NCBI GenBank assembly: GCA_964634205.1
Contig: CAZWKE010000027.1
Location: forward strand, 1 to 44,390
Reading direction: 5' to 3'
Length of the DNA stretch: 44,390 bases
From: JAFGGG01 sp964634205
GTDB lineage: Bacteria > Spirochaetota > Spirochaetia > SZUA-6 > RPPD01
A program made the translations under genes and the position numbers. This document shows positions 23,665 through 31,850 of this stretch, piece by piece. Numbering within the stretch: position 1 is the first letter of the stretch; every line of letters begins with the position of its first letter. The notes below the pieces were generated by a model. That model saw only the letters and a list, made by a program, of their open reading frames with translations, was not told the origin of the DNA and did not search any database.

Positions 23665-24663
23665 CTACACATGTTCGAACATATTTCTGATCTTTTCGCC
23701 CACAACTTCGATCGGGTGCCCGGCCAGCGCCCGGCGTCTGGCCAGCAGTTCCCGGCAGCCGTTTTTGCTTTCCTCTATCCACCGCTCGGCAAAACATCCG
23801 TCCTCAATGGCCTTTAAGGACTCTTTCATCCGCTGTTTCACACTTTGGTCGATGATCCGGGGGCCGTTCACATACTCTCCCCATTCGGCGGTATTCGATA
23901 TGACCGCGTTCATACCGCTGATTCCCCGTTCATACACCAGGTCCACAATGAGTTTCAGTTCATGCAGCACCTCAAAGTAGGCCATCTCCGCCGGATACCC
24001 GGCCTCGGTCAGCACCTCGAATCCGTACTTCATCAGATCAACCATCCCGCCGCAGAGCACGTTCTGTTCGCCGAACAGGTCCTCATAGGTTTCCTGTTCA
24101 AAGGTGCACTCAAGCACCCCCGCTTTGGTAAATCCCATGGCCTTGGCCAGGGCCATGGCGGTGGATCGTGCCCCGCCGGTAAAATCCCGGCGCACGGCCA
24201 CCAGCCCGGGAACGCCGAATCCCGCCAGGTAGGCCTTGCGCTCCTCGGTGGCCGGGCTCTTGGGGGCCACCATGATGACATCGATATTCTCCGGAGGGAG
24301 GATCTGTCCGTACACGATGTTAAAGCCGTGTGAGCAGCAGAGGGTTTTTCCTTCGCTCATATGCTGCTCGATCTTTTCCCTGTACACCCGTCCGTGATGT
24401 TCGTCCGGAAGCAGGATGTGGATGATATCCGCCGCGGCCGCGGCTTTGTCAATCTCATACACCGTAAACCCGTGCTCCGCGGCCAGGGCCCAGCTCGGAT
24501 TGGGTTTGCCCCCCAACTCCGGAGTTTCACCGATAATGGTTTGCACACCGCTGTCGCGCAGGCAGAGGGCCTGGGCACTTCCCTGGCTGCCGTATCCGAT
24601 TATCGCCACGGTCTTGCCGTCCAGGTGTTTCAGGTCCGCGTCCTTGTCATGCAGAATGTTCAT
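23665..24663 (-). CDS. ilvC: Ketol-acid reductoisomerase (class I length) with an atypical substrate loop
   Basis: 332 residues from the ATG at 24663, chosen because AAAGGAGG lies just upstream; the longer frame to 24729 adds non-conserved residues. It converts acetohydroxy acids to dihydroxy acids in valine/isoleucine synthesis. NADPH site GYGSQG lies at 23-28, catalytic His112 in CSHGFN, Lys135 in MVAPKSP, and Mg ligands Asp195 and Glu199 in EDLFGEQ. The usual PKGPGH loop reads PKSPATEERKAYLAGFGVP, closer to the class II E. coli form than to class I, although the length is class I. It is divergent from an IlvY-type regulator. Confidence 0.88.
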   Translation of the reverse strand: MNILHDKDADLKHLDGKTVAIIGYGSQGSAQALCLRDSGVQTIIGETPELGGKPNPSWALAAEHGFTVYEIDKAAAAADIIHILLPDEHHGRVYREKIEQHMSEGKTLCCSHGFNIVYGQILPPENIDVIMVAPKSPATEERKAYLAGFGVPGLVAVRRDFTGGARSTAMALAKAMGFTKAGVLECTFEQETYEDLFGEQNVLCGGMVDLMKYGFEVLTEAGYPAEMAYFEVLHELKLIVDLVYERGISGMNAVISNTAEWGEYVNGPRIIDQSVKQRMKESLKAIEDGCFAERWIEESKNGCRELLARRRALAGHPIEVVGEKIRNMFEHV

Positions 24664-24691
24664 AAGAACCTCCTTTAATTGATTTTTTTTA

Positions 24692-24720
24692 AATATATAT
24701 GCCCAAAAGTATTGTGTAAA
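24692..24720 (-). promoter_or_regulatory. ilvC promoter
   Basis: On the minus strand, TTTACA (24720-24715), a 17-base spacer and TATATT (24697-24692), about 30 bases before the ilvC start. Its -35 box overlaps the -35 box of the divergent ilvY promoter. Confidence 0.55.
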
Positions 24721-24741
24721 TTGAAACATATTTAATATAAT
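24712..24741 (+). promoter_or_regulatory. ilvY promoter, overlapping the ilvC promoter
   Basis: TTGTGT (24712-24717), an 18-base spacer and a perfect TATAAT (24736-24741), 29 bases before the ATG at 24771. Back-to-back overlap with the ilvC promoter is the arrangement known for E. coli ilvYC. Confidence 0.55.
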
Positions 24742-24770
24742 ATTATAAAAAATGAAATAAAGAGGTGCCG

Positions 24771-25643
24771 ATGGACCTTCATGCTTTAGAGCTTTTCTTA
24801 CACCTCTCCGGAAGCCTGCATTTTTTTAAGACCAGCCAGGCCTGCAACATCAGTCCGCCCGGGCTAACCAGGGCCATCCAGCGCCTGGAAGACGAGGTGG
24901 GAGAAAAGCTGTTTGAGCGCGACAACCGATCGGTTTCGCTGACCGCGACCGGAGAGATGTTGCAGCGGTACGCGGCGGAAATACTGGGCACCTGGAAAAC
25001 GTTTCAGGATATGCGCGCGTCCCGGCAGGGCGGCGTATATGGAGAGCTCCACCTGTACTGTTCGGTAACAGCCTCCTATGTATTGTTGAAGGAGTTGTTG
25101 TCAACCTACCGGCGCGCCTATACCAGGGTGCAGATTCACCTGCAGACCGGAGAGGCGGAGACCGCCGTAAAGCAGGTCACGGACGGAAATGCGGATATCG
25201 CCATCGCCGCGCGCCCGGACAACATTTCCCCAAGGCTTGAGTTCAAGACCGTTACCACCACCCCCCTTGTTTGTATTGCCGGGATTGACGTTGCTTTCGC
25301 ATCCGTGGATGATTCACCGCTCATCCTTCCGGCTCACGGATTATCCAGGAAACGGGCAAATGCCTGGTTTGCACAGAACAAAACCGTTCCCCAAATTTAC
25401 GCCGAAGTGTCGGGAAACGAGGCCATTATTGCCATGGCCAGCCTGGGCCTGGGTATCGGTATTGTCCCGCTGTTGGTGTTGGAACAGAGTCCCCTGAAAA
25501 ATGATGTAAAGATCCTGCCGCTAGAACAGGAACTGAAAGGGTATGAGGTAGGGTACTGCCGCCTGCGCAAGAAACACCATAAAACCGCGGTGGATGCTTT
25601 CTGGCGGATGATCGGGCCGCAAGGCGAATACGGTTTGCCATAA
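24771..25643 (+). CDS. ilvY: IlvY-like LysR-family regulator
   Basis: 290 residues. The start is the ATG at 24771, preceded by AGAGG; a GTG six bases earlier is less likely. The N-terminal HTH (MDLHALELFLHLSGSLHF then SPPGLTRAIQRLEDEVGEKLF and RDNRSVSLT) and the effector domain (GELHLYCSVTASY, GNADIAIA, EVSGNEAIIAMASLGLGIGIVP) resemble E. coli IlvY closely along the whole length. IlvY activates ilvC in response to acetohydroxy acids. The divergent ilvC next to it supports the name. Confidence 0.82.
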   Translation: MDLHALELFLHLSGSLHFFKTSQACNISPPGLTRAIQRLEDEVGEKLFERDNRSVSLTATGEMLQRYAAEILGTWKTFQDMRASRQGGVYGELHLYCSVTASYVLLKELLSTYRRAYTRVQIHLQTGEAETAVKQVTDGNADIAIAARPDNISPRLEFKTVTTTPLVCIAGIDVAFASVDDSPLILPAHGLSRKRANAWFAQNKTVPQIYAEVSGNEAIIAMASLGLGIGIVPLLVLEQSPLKNDVKILPLEQELKGYEVGYCRLRKKHHKTAVDAFWRMIGPQGEYGLP

Positions 25644-25659
25644 TGAATCGATAATCTTC

Positions 25660-25688
25660 TTGTCTTGGCGCGGTTTATCTTCTATAAT
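25660..25688 (+). promoter_or_regulatory. Strong promoter predicting a leaderless mRNA
   Basis: TTGTCT (25660-25665), exactly 17 bases, then perfect TATAAT (25683-25688). The start codon is at 25694, only five bases after the -10 box, so transcription should begin at or within one base of the ATG. Confidence 0.65.
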
Positions 25689-25693
25689 CACTT

Positions 25694-26695
25694 ATGGCGT
25701 TTAAAAAACGACGAGACGGCATCTACCTGAAAAAACTGCCCGCCTTCAGGCGTATCTTCCCCTACCTGATGAAAACGCGCACCGAATCCCTGATCTATTT
25801 CACCCAGAAAATCGATATGACCAATCTGCTCTCCTACCTGGAAAAGATCAATAAAGGGAAGAGCGGCGCGCAGCGCCTCACCATGTTCCAGGTGTTCCTG
25901 GCCGTAATCGCGCGCGTTCTTTACATGCGGCCGGAGCTGAACCGCTTTGTGGCCGGGCGGCGGATTTACCTGCACAAGGACATCAGCGTTACCTTTATCG
26001 TTAAAAAGGAGTTCACGGAGGAAGCGGAAGAGACCAACGCCCGCCTTGTATTTTCTGGTGATGAATCCCTTGCCGAGGTGAGAGACAAGGTGGCCGCACA
26101 CCTCACGGTCGCCCGGGGTAGTACCAGGGGCGGAGACGACAAGCTGATTGATTTTGTGGCTGCTTTCCCGCGACCCATAATCGGGCTTATCGCCTGGTTC
26201 ATACGTTTTATGGATTACCACAATATTTTGCCCAAGTTTTTAATGGAGGCCATTTCGCTGTACACAAGTGTGTACCTGGCCAACCTGGGGAGTATTGGGC
26301 TTGACGCCCCGTACCACCACCTCTATGAGTACGGCAGTGCCAGCCTGTTTGTGGTTATCGGTAAAATGCACAAGGAGCCGCTGGTGGATGAAAAAAACAG
26401 GATAGCGGTCCGCAATTGCATCAACATCAGCTTTTCCCTTGACGAACGGATTACCGAGGGGTTTTACTGCGCGCGATCGATCGTGCTGTTTAAAAAGCTG
26501 CTGGAAAACCCGGAGCTGCTGGAGCGCAAAGAACTGACGGCCGGGGAACTGCTGGACGGTGATAAAGCGCGGGATATGGCGGGGCGGAAAACGCGGCCGG
26601 CCAAAGTCGCGGCACGGCAAACTGCCGGAAATGCCTCCGGAGGCCGCGCCGGCGGTGCGGACAAAAAGCGGAAAACTTCGGCAAAGAAAGTGTGA
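25694..26695 (+). CDS. Lipoyl-less 2-oxoacid dehydrogenase E2-core-like acyltransferase
   Basis: 333 residues with the chloramphenicol acetyltransferase-like fold of E2 catalytic cores (residues about 20-275) but no lipoyl or E1/E3-binding domain. The E2 active-site block normally DHRxxDG reads DERITEG (near 258-264) in SFSLDERITEGFYCARS, so the catalytic His is replaced by Glu. The C-terminus (about 290-333) is a Lys/Arg/Ala-rich tail. N-terminal residues from Met1 resemble relatives (KKLPAFRRIFPYLMKTR), supporting the leaderless start. It is followed by an AMP-ligase gene, suggesting acyl-group chemistry, but no specific reaction is known. Confidence 0.65.
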   Translation: MAFKKRRDGIYLKKLPAFRRIFPYLMKTRTESLIYFTQKIDMTNLLSYLEKINKGKSGAQRLTMFQVFLAVIARVLYMRPELNRFVAGRRIYLHKDISVTFIVKKEFTEEAEETNARLVFSGDESLAEVRDKVAAHLTVARGSTRGGDDKLIDFVAAFPRPIIGLIAWFIRFMDYHNILPKFLMEAISLYTSVYLANLGSIGLDAPYHHLYEYGSASLFVVIGKMHKEPLVDEKNRIAVRNCINISFSLDERITEGFYCARSIVLFKKLLENPELLERKELTAGELLDGDKARDMAGRKTRPAKVAARQTAGNASGGRAGGADKKRKTSAKKV

Positions 26696-26782
26696 AGCTG
26701 TTCGCGGCCGGCTGTGATAAACGCGCCGGCCGCCTGAAATAATTCGGGTCTGAAGGGCCGGGAGTAAAACAGGAGGCAGCCC

Positions 26783-28603
26783 ATGTATGAAAAAAAACCT
26801 TGGTTGAAGTATTACGGCGATATTCCCCCTACGCTTGAATATCCGGAAAAGACAATGTACGAAATGGTGCGTCATGCCGCCGCGCGTTATCCGGATTATA
26901 TTGCCTATGATTTTATGGGTACACGGTCATCCTACGCACGATTACTGGCGGATATCGACAAGGTCGCGGACGCCCTGGTATCCCGGGGCCTGAAAAAAGG
27001 TGATACGGTCACCATCTGCCTGCCCAACTGCCCCCAGGCGGTGATTATGTTTTATGCCCTGAACAGGATCGGCGCCGTAGCCGGCATGATCCATCCCCTG
27101 TCCGCACCCACGGAAATCGAGTTCTATCTGAAGGAAAGCCGCAGTACATGGGCCGTAACCCTGGACGCTTTTTATAAAAACTTTGCCCTGGTTTTGGACA
27201 ATACGGAGGTTTCCACGCTGGTTCTTGCCGGAATCGGCGATTTTTTACACCCGTTAAAGCGTGTCGGTTTTTTCCTGGTAAGCGGACGCAAGATCAAAAA
27301 ACCGCCGGCAAACGATACACGGGTTCTCTGGTGGAACTCCCTGTTGTCCGGACCCGACTCCGGGTCCGCGCCGGGGCAAATCCGCAGGAATACCGCCGGG
27401 ACAACAAATGCTGTACCTTCCGCGGGCCCCGGCACTACGGCAGCCGGCGTGATGCGCACACACCCATCGGAACCGGGACCCCATGACTGCGCGGTCATTC
27501 TTTTCAGTGGGGGGACAACGGGAACGCCCAAGGGCATTATGCTTTCCAGCCACAATTTCAACTGCCTGGGCCTGCAGATCGGTACACAGGGGCCGATACA
27601 GGCGGGTGACATAATTCTTTCCATACTGCCGGTATTCCACGGTTTCGGCCTGGGAGTGTGCGTCCATACCTTTCTGATCGCGGGGGGAAAATGTGTTCTG
27701 GTTCCGCGCTTTACCCCCGAAACCGTGGCCGGGCTGATAAAAACGGAGCGGCCGCAGTACATGGCCGGGGTGCCGACGCTCTATGAAGCCCTGTTAAACA
27801 GCAAAACCATGCGGAATATCGATCTGTCCTGCCTGAAAACAGCGTACGCAGGGGGGGACAAGCTGCCGCGTAGTGTGAAAGAGCGGTTTGATACATTGAT
27901 ACATACCCATGGCGGGGATGCCGAGCTGCTTGAAGGGTACGGGTTGACGGAATCCGTTACCGCCTGTATTGTCACGCCCCGGCACGGTTATCGCGAAGGT
28001 AGTGTCGGTATCCCCCTCCCTGATATGTGGGCCAAAATAACCGGGCCGGGAAAGGAAAGGGAGCTCCGTCCGGGGACAGAAGGCGAGCTCTGTGTGTCCG
28101 GTCCGACCCTGATGCTCGGGTATCTGAACAGTAAAGAAATTACGGCGAAAACCATCAGGAAGCACAAGGACGGGAGGGTGTGGCTGCATACCGGCGATAT
28201 CTGTTCCATGGACACCGACGGGTTTGTTTACTTCAAGCTGCGGATGAAACGGATCATCAAGGTTTCCGGAGTCAGTGTTTCCCCGGTGCAGGTGGAGGAG
28301 GTATTGGACCGGCATCCGGAGGTCTCTCTTTCCTGTGTCATCGGTATTCCCGATCCGTACAAGATGCAGACGGTAAAGGCCTTTACGGTGTTAAAAGATC
28401 CGGCCAAGGCCTCCCCGGAAATGGAGAGGGAGTTGATTCAGTACTGTAAAAAACACCTGATCAAATGGAGTGTTCCCGCGCGGATAGAGTTCCGTTCTTC
28501 ACTTCCCCTGACCCTGGTGGGCAAGGTGGCGTTTTCCGTATTGGAAAAGGAACATGCGCAAAGCACCGACGCCGCTTGCCTTAAGCAGGGACAAGGATTA
28601 TAA
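26783..28603 (+). CDS. AMP-dependent acyl-CoA/ACP ligase
   Basis: 606 residues. The ATP loop FSGGTTGTPKGIML lies at 241-254, and GYGLTESVT and WLHTGDICSMDTDGFVYFKLRMK (split in two blocks before KRIIKVSG) are the A5 and A7/A8 cores; VGKVAF near the C-terminus holds the catalytic Lys. Residues about 190-232 form a low-complexity Gly/Ala/Thr/Pro insertion before the ATP loop. A ribosome-binding site AGGAGG lies 8 bases upstream. It activates a carboxylic acid, probably a fatty or aryl acid, and likely works with the E2-like protein encoded 87 bases upstream. Confidence 0.82.
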   Translation: MYEKKPWLKYYGDIPPTLEYPEKTMYEMVRHAAARYPDYIAYDFMGTRSSYARLLADIDKVADALVSRGLKKGDTVTICLPNCPQAVIMFYALNRIGAVAGMIHPLSAPTEIEFYLKESRSTWAVTLDAFYKNFALVLDNTEVSTLVLAGIGDFLHPLKRVGFFLVSGRKIKKPPANDTRVLWWNSLLSGPDSGSAPGQIRRNTAGTTNAVPSAGPGTTAAGVMRTHPSEPGPHDCAVILFSGGTTGTPKGIMLSSHNFNCLGLQIGTQGPIQAGDIILSILPVFHGFGLGVCVHTFLIAGGKCVLVPRFTPETVAGLIKTERPQYMAGVPTLYEALLNSKTMRNIDLSCLKTAYAGGDKLPRSVKERFDTLIHTHGGDAELLEGYGLTESVTACIVTPRHGYREGSVGIPLPDMWAKITGPGKERELRPGTEGELCVSGPTLMLGYLNSKEITAKTIRKHKDGRVWLHTGDICSMDTDGFVYFKLRMKRIIKVSGVSVSPVQVEEVLDRHPEVSLSCVIGIPDPYKMQTVKAFTVLKDPAKASPEMERELIQYCKKHLIKWSVPARIEFRSSLPLTLVGKVAFSVLEKEHAQSTDAACLKQGQGL

Positions 28604-28604
28604 T
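28576..28604 (+). promoter_or_regulatory. Promoter of the binding-protein/sensor-kinase pair, overlapping the ligase stop
   Basis: TTGCCT (28576-28581), 17 bases, perfect TATAAT (28599-28604). The -10 box includes the TAA stop of the ligase gene. The downstream ATG is at 28621, giving a leader of only about 10 bases with no clear Shine-Dalgarno sequence. Confidence 0.55.
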
Positions 28605-28620
28605 TTATATACTACCGGTT

Positions 28621-29607
28621 ATGCAAAGATTGGGCTTCTTTTTAACATGTTTTTTTGTGTTCATTTTGACCTCACTTGGATTTTATTCCTGTACCCCGCC
28701 GGAGGCGACGGTCACCATCGGTATAGAAAAAACACCGGTCAACTCCTTGGTGTATATTGCCCTCAGTAACCGTTATTTCCGGGACAATGGCATTCGCCTG
28801 ATTGTCAAAAACAATTACGCGTCCGGTGCGGCCGCGGTCAGGGGCATGCTGAAGGGTGAAGCGGATCTGGCGACCGCAACGGAGTATGTTGTGGTCAGGC
28901 AGGTGTTCGCCGGGAAAAAGTTACAGATACTGGCAAGTATCGACAAGTTCATGCACCAATACCTGGTGTGGAGAAAAGACCGGGGGATCAAGGATGTCGG
29001 AGACCTGGAGAATAAAAAAATCGGGGTTCCGCTGGAGACCCAGGCCCAGTTCAACCTGAGCAGGTACCTGGTATTGCACCATGTTGATGAGAAAAAGCTG
29101 CATATCGTCGATGTCCAGGCACCGGAGGCGGTTGCCGCTTTAAGCGGAGGCGGTGTCGATGCGGTGGTGGTCTGGCAGCCGAATGTGATGGCGCTTGTGG
29201 AGCACTTTGGCGATAAAATTGAGGTCCGCTCGATCCATAATGACCAACCGGCGTTCTGCCTGGTGACGGCGGGGGAAGAATGGATAAGGCTTCATCCCGG
29301 CCTGGCGGCACACCTTATAACAGCACTCTCCCGGGCGGAGGAGTTCGTTGTTAACAACAACACGCAGGCCAAAAACATGATAAAAACCCGGCTCAATTAT
29401 AATGATGCGTATATAAACATGATCTGGCCGGATCATGAATTGACACTCTCGTTGGACCAGTCGCTTGTAGTAGCAATGGAAGACCAGGCCAGGTGGATGA
29501 TCGAGAACAGACTGACTCCGATTAATGAAGTCCCCAATTTTATGGATTACATTCACGAACATGAGTTGAAAAAAATAAAACCCCAGTCCGTAAATATTAT
29601 CCGCTAG
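28621..29607 (+). CDS. NMT1/SsuA-like periplasmic solute-binding lipoprotein
   Basis: 328 residues with a signal peptide ending in LGFYSC (Cys22 lipobox). The type II periplasmic-binding fold is shown by VNSLVYIALSNRYFRDNGI, GEADLATATEY, IKDVGDLENKKIGVP and GVDAVVVWQPN, as in nitrate/sulfonate/taurine and thiamine-precursor binding proteins. No permease or ATPase gene accompanies it. Instead a membrane sensor kinase starts 11 bases after its stop, so it may be the ligand-binding subunit of that sensor. Ligand unknown. Confidence 0.78.
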   Translation: MQRLGFFLTCFFVFILTSLGFYSCTPPEATVTIGIEKTPVNSLVYIALSNRYFRDNGIRLIVKNNYASGAAAVRGMLKGEADLATATEYVVVRQVFAGKKLQILASIDKFMHQYLVWRKDRGIKDVGDLENKKIGVPLETQAQFNLSRYLVLHHVDEKKLHIVDVQAPEAVAALSGGGVDAVVVWQPNVMALVEHFGDKIEVRSIHNDQPAFCLVTAGEEWIRLHPGLAAHLITALSRAEEFVVNNNTQAKNMIKTRLNYNDAYINMIWPDHELTLSLDQSLVVAMEDQARWMIENRLTPINEVPNFMDYIHEHELKKIKPQSVNIIR

Positions 29608-29618
29608 AAGGAGTACAG

Positions 29619-31535
29619 GTGAAAATCAGGACTACATTTTTGCTTAATATGCTGTTTTTTGGGATTATCCTGGTAATAATGTGCGTCTCGGTGCTTGTCA
29701 CCAACATCCGGGTAGGATTCCTCCGCGAGCAGGAAGAGATGGCCCATAACATCGAACGTTCCGCCGGCGACCTGGTGTTCCTGTCACACGAATATATCCT
29801 GTATGGTGAAAACCAACTCTTTCTCCGTTGGAAAAGGAAATTTTCCGGTATTTTACATGAATTAGCCGGGCTTAAACCGGATACGGCCCAGGCACAGGTC
29901 CTTGTGAATACTGTCAGCGAAAGCTGCCGGCGGGTAAAAAACGTATTTGAGAATGTGATGTCTTCCAGAAAAGCGGGATCTTCTCTGCTGCTGACACGGC
30001 TGTCCTTTAATCGTATGTCCGTACAGAACAAGGGACTGATTTTTAACGCGGAACGACTTACCCAGTTGCTCCGTGAACAGGCGGAAGATATGAGATTTGG
30101 AAACGATATCCTGATTTATATCATGTACGCCGTTTTTATATTGTATTTTTTGGTCAATTACATTTTGTTTTACCGGCGCACCCTTGCCTCCATAACACGT
30201 CTGCAAACCGGTACCGAGGCCGTAGGGAAGGGAGACCTTTCATTCCGCATCCCGGCCGGGGAAAAGGATGAGATTGGTGATCTTTCGCGGGCTTTTAACC
30301 GTATGGCCGCGGACCTGAAAGAGATAACCGCCTCCAAAAAGGATTTGGAAAATGAGATCGCCATTCGTAAAAAAGCAGAGGACGCATTGCGCATCAGTGA
30401 GGAGAGATACGCAACAACCCTGTCCAGTATCGGTGACGCGGTTATTTCCACCGATGTAAAAGGAACTGTGATATTCATGAACAAGGTCGCCGAAGAGTTG
30501 ACCGGCTGGAGTTTGAAAGAGGCCCTGGGAAAAAACTCGAACCGGGTTTTCAGGATTATCAACGAAAATACCCGGGGGAAGATTCCGAACCCGATCGACG
30601 AGGTTCTGAAAAAGGGGAAGATTGTAGGTCTTACCAATCACACAATCCTTATCCGTAAAGACGGGACGGAAATTCCGATCGGCGACAGCGGTGCGCCAAT
30701 CAAGGACCGCAGTAACAGGGTCAGCGGGGTTGTGCTGGTGTTCCGTGATGTTACCGAACGCAGAAATGCCGAAGAGGTTTTAAAGCGGGATAAAGAGTCT
30801 CTGGAGCGGTTGGTACAGGACAAGACCAGGGAGCTTTTGGCCGCCGAACAGGAGGTGGCCAAGGCCAAACGCCTTTCCGATATCGGTATGCTGTCATCCT
30901 TTGTAGCCCATGAACTGCGCAATCCCCTGGCCGGCATAACGGCTGCCCTGTATAACATCCAGAGAAAGGCCGGCGACGCGCCGATCGAGCGCCATATAGA
31001 AAGCATACAGAAAAAAATCACCGAAAGTGAACAGATTATCAATAACCTGCTGTTTTACGCGCGTATAAAACAGCCGCAAATGCAGGATTCAAATATTGAT
31101 TCCATTATCAAGGATTGTGTCAACGCGGTCCGGGAAAATACCAAGAAAAAGATCTTAATCAACATGAAAACGACGCATATACGTAATACTTCCATTATGG
31201 TCGACCCGCTGCAGATAAAAGAGGTGTTTCAAAATGTCATAAACAACGCCTGCGACGCCTTATTAGAAGAGACGGGAACAATCGATATTGAAGCCAAAAA
31301 AGAGAATGATCATATTTCTATCCAGTTTACAGACAATGGGCAGGGAATAGAAACCCACGTGCTTGAAAAAATATTCGATCCTTTTTTTACGACAAAAGCC
31401 AAAGGTACGGGGCTGGGATTACCGGTATGCAGTCAGATAATCAGATTGCATGAAGGAAAAATAGCGATTGAGAGCAGGCCGGGGCAGGGGACTTGTGTTA
31501 TAATCACCCTTCCCAGGAAGCAAGGGCAAAAATAA
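29619..31535 (+). CDS. Membrane sensor histidine kinase (periplasmic helical domain-HAMP-PAS-HisKA-HATPase)
   Basis: 638 residues, GTG start with AAGGAG. Membrane helix 1 is 8-28, an alpha-helical periplasmic domain follows (about 30-160), helix 2 is 163-185, HAMP about 186-240, PAS about 260-380 (DAVISTDVKGTVIFMN, VVLVFRDVTERR), a coiled coil, then H-box His431 in FVAHELRNPLAGI, N-box VINNACDALLE, and G boxes DNGQGIE and GTGLGLPV. All catalytic blocks are intact. No response regulator gene follows directly, so its partner lies elsewhere, possibly in the signalling island to the right. Co-encoded with the solute-binding lipoprotein. Confidence 0.88.
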   Translation: MKIRTTFLLNMLFFGIILVIMCVSVLVTNIRVGFLREQEEMAHNIERSAGDLVFLSHEYILYGENQLFLRWKRKFSGILHELAGLKPDTAQAQVLVNTVSESCRRVKNVFENVMSSRKAGSSLLLTRLSFNRMSVQNKGLIFNAERLTQLLREQAEDMRFGNDILIYIMYAVFILYFLVNYILFYRRTLASITRLQTGTEAVGKGDLSFRIPAGEKDEIGDLSRAFNRMAADLKEITASKKDLENEIAIRKKAEDALRISEERYATTLSSIGDAVISTDVKGTVIFMNKVAEELTGWSLKEALGKNSNRVFRIINENTRGKIPNPIDEVLKKGKIVGLTNHTILIRKDGTEIPIGDSGAPIKDRSNRVSGVVLVFRDVTERRNAEEVLKRDKESLERLVQDKTRELLAAEQEVAKAKRLSDIGMLSSFVAHELRNPLAGITAALYNIQRKAGDAPIERHIESIQKKITESEQIINNLLFYARIKQPQMQDSNIDSIIKDCVNAVRENTKKKILINMKTTHIRNTSIMVDPLQIKEVFQNVINNACDALLEETGTIDIEAKKENDHISIQFTDNGQGIETHVLEKIFDPFFTTKAKGTGLGLPVCSQIIRLHEGKIAIESRPGQGTCVIITLPRKQGQK

Positions 31536-31563
31536 ATCCTAAGTTTATACGGCTGTATACGTG

Positions 31564-31719
31564 TTATGATACCTTTCTGTGCGCGCAGTAGAGAACGACC
31601 CGGTATGTACATTCGGGGCAGTGAAGAACATTATCCAGATAATACATGTTGCTTTTTTCACAACGTGGACAGCGAATTTTCGGCATAATTTTTCTATTGT
31701 TTTTAGTTGATAAAATCAT
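31564..31719 (-). CDS. 51-residue zinc-ribbon protein
   Basis: A small minus-strand gene with GGGAGGGG before its ATG at 31719. Four Cys in two CxxC knuckles (Cys17, Cys20 in CPRC and Cys34, Cys37 in CPEC) form a rubredoxin-like zinc ribbon; Cys45 and His47 follow. N-terminus is basic. It lies in the gap between the sensor kinase and the degenerate Ser/Thr kinase. Function unknown; the STAS protein at 39666 has a similar zinc ribbon appended. Confidence 0.7.
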   Translation of the reverse strand: MILSTKNNRKIMPKIRCPRCEKSNMYYLDNVLHCPECTYRVVLYCAHRKVS

Positions 31720-31850
31720 GATTTCCCCTCCCGTTATAACGATGTGCGACTCGTTATTAATATAATTATACTGGAAATGCCAAAAATATCCAAATATTTT
31801 GATAATTTCATGGAAGATTTCTTTTTATACCCCCATCCCGGGGAACCTTT

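Noticed and set aside
23665..24729. ilvC start at 24729
   Set aside because: The added 22 residues are not conserved and overlap the promoter; AAAGGAGG supports 24663.
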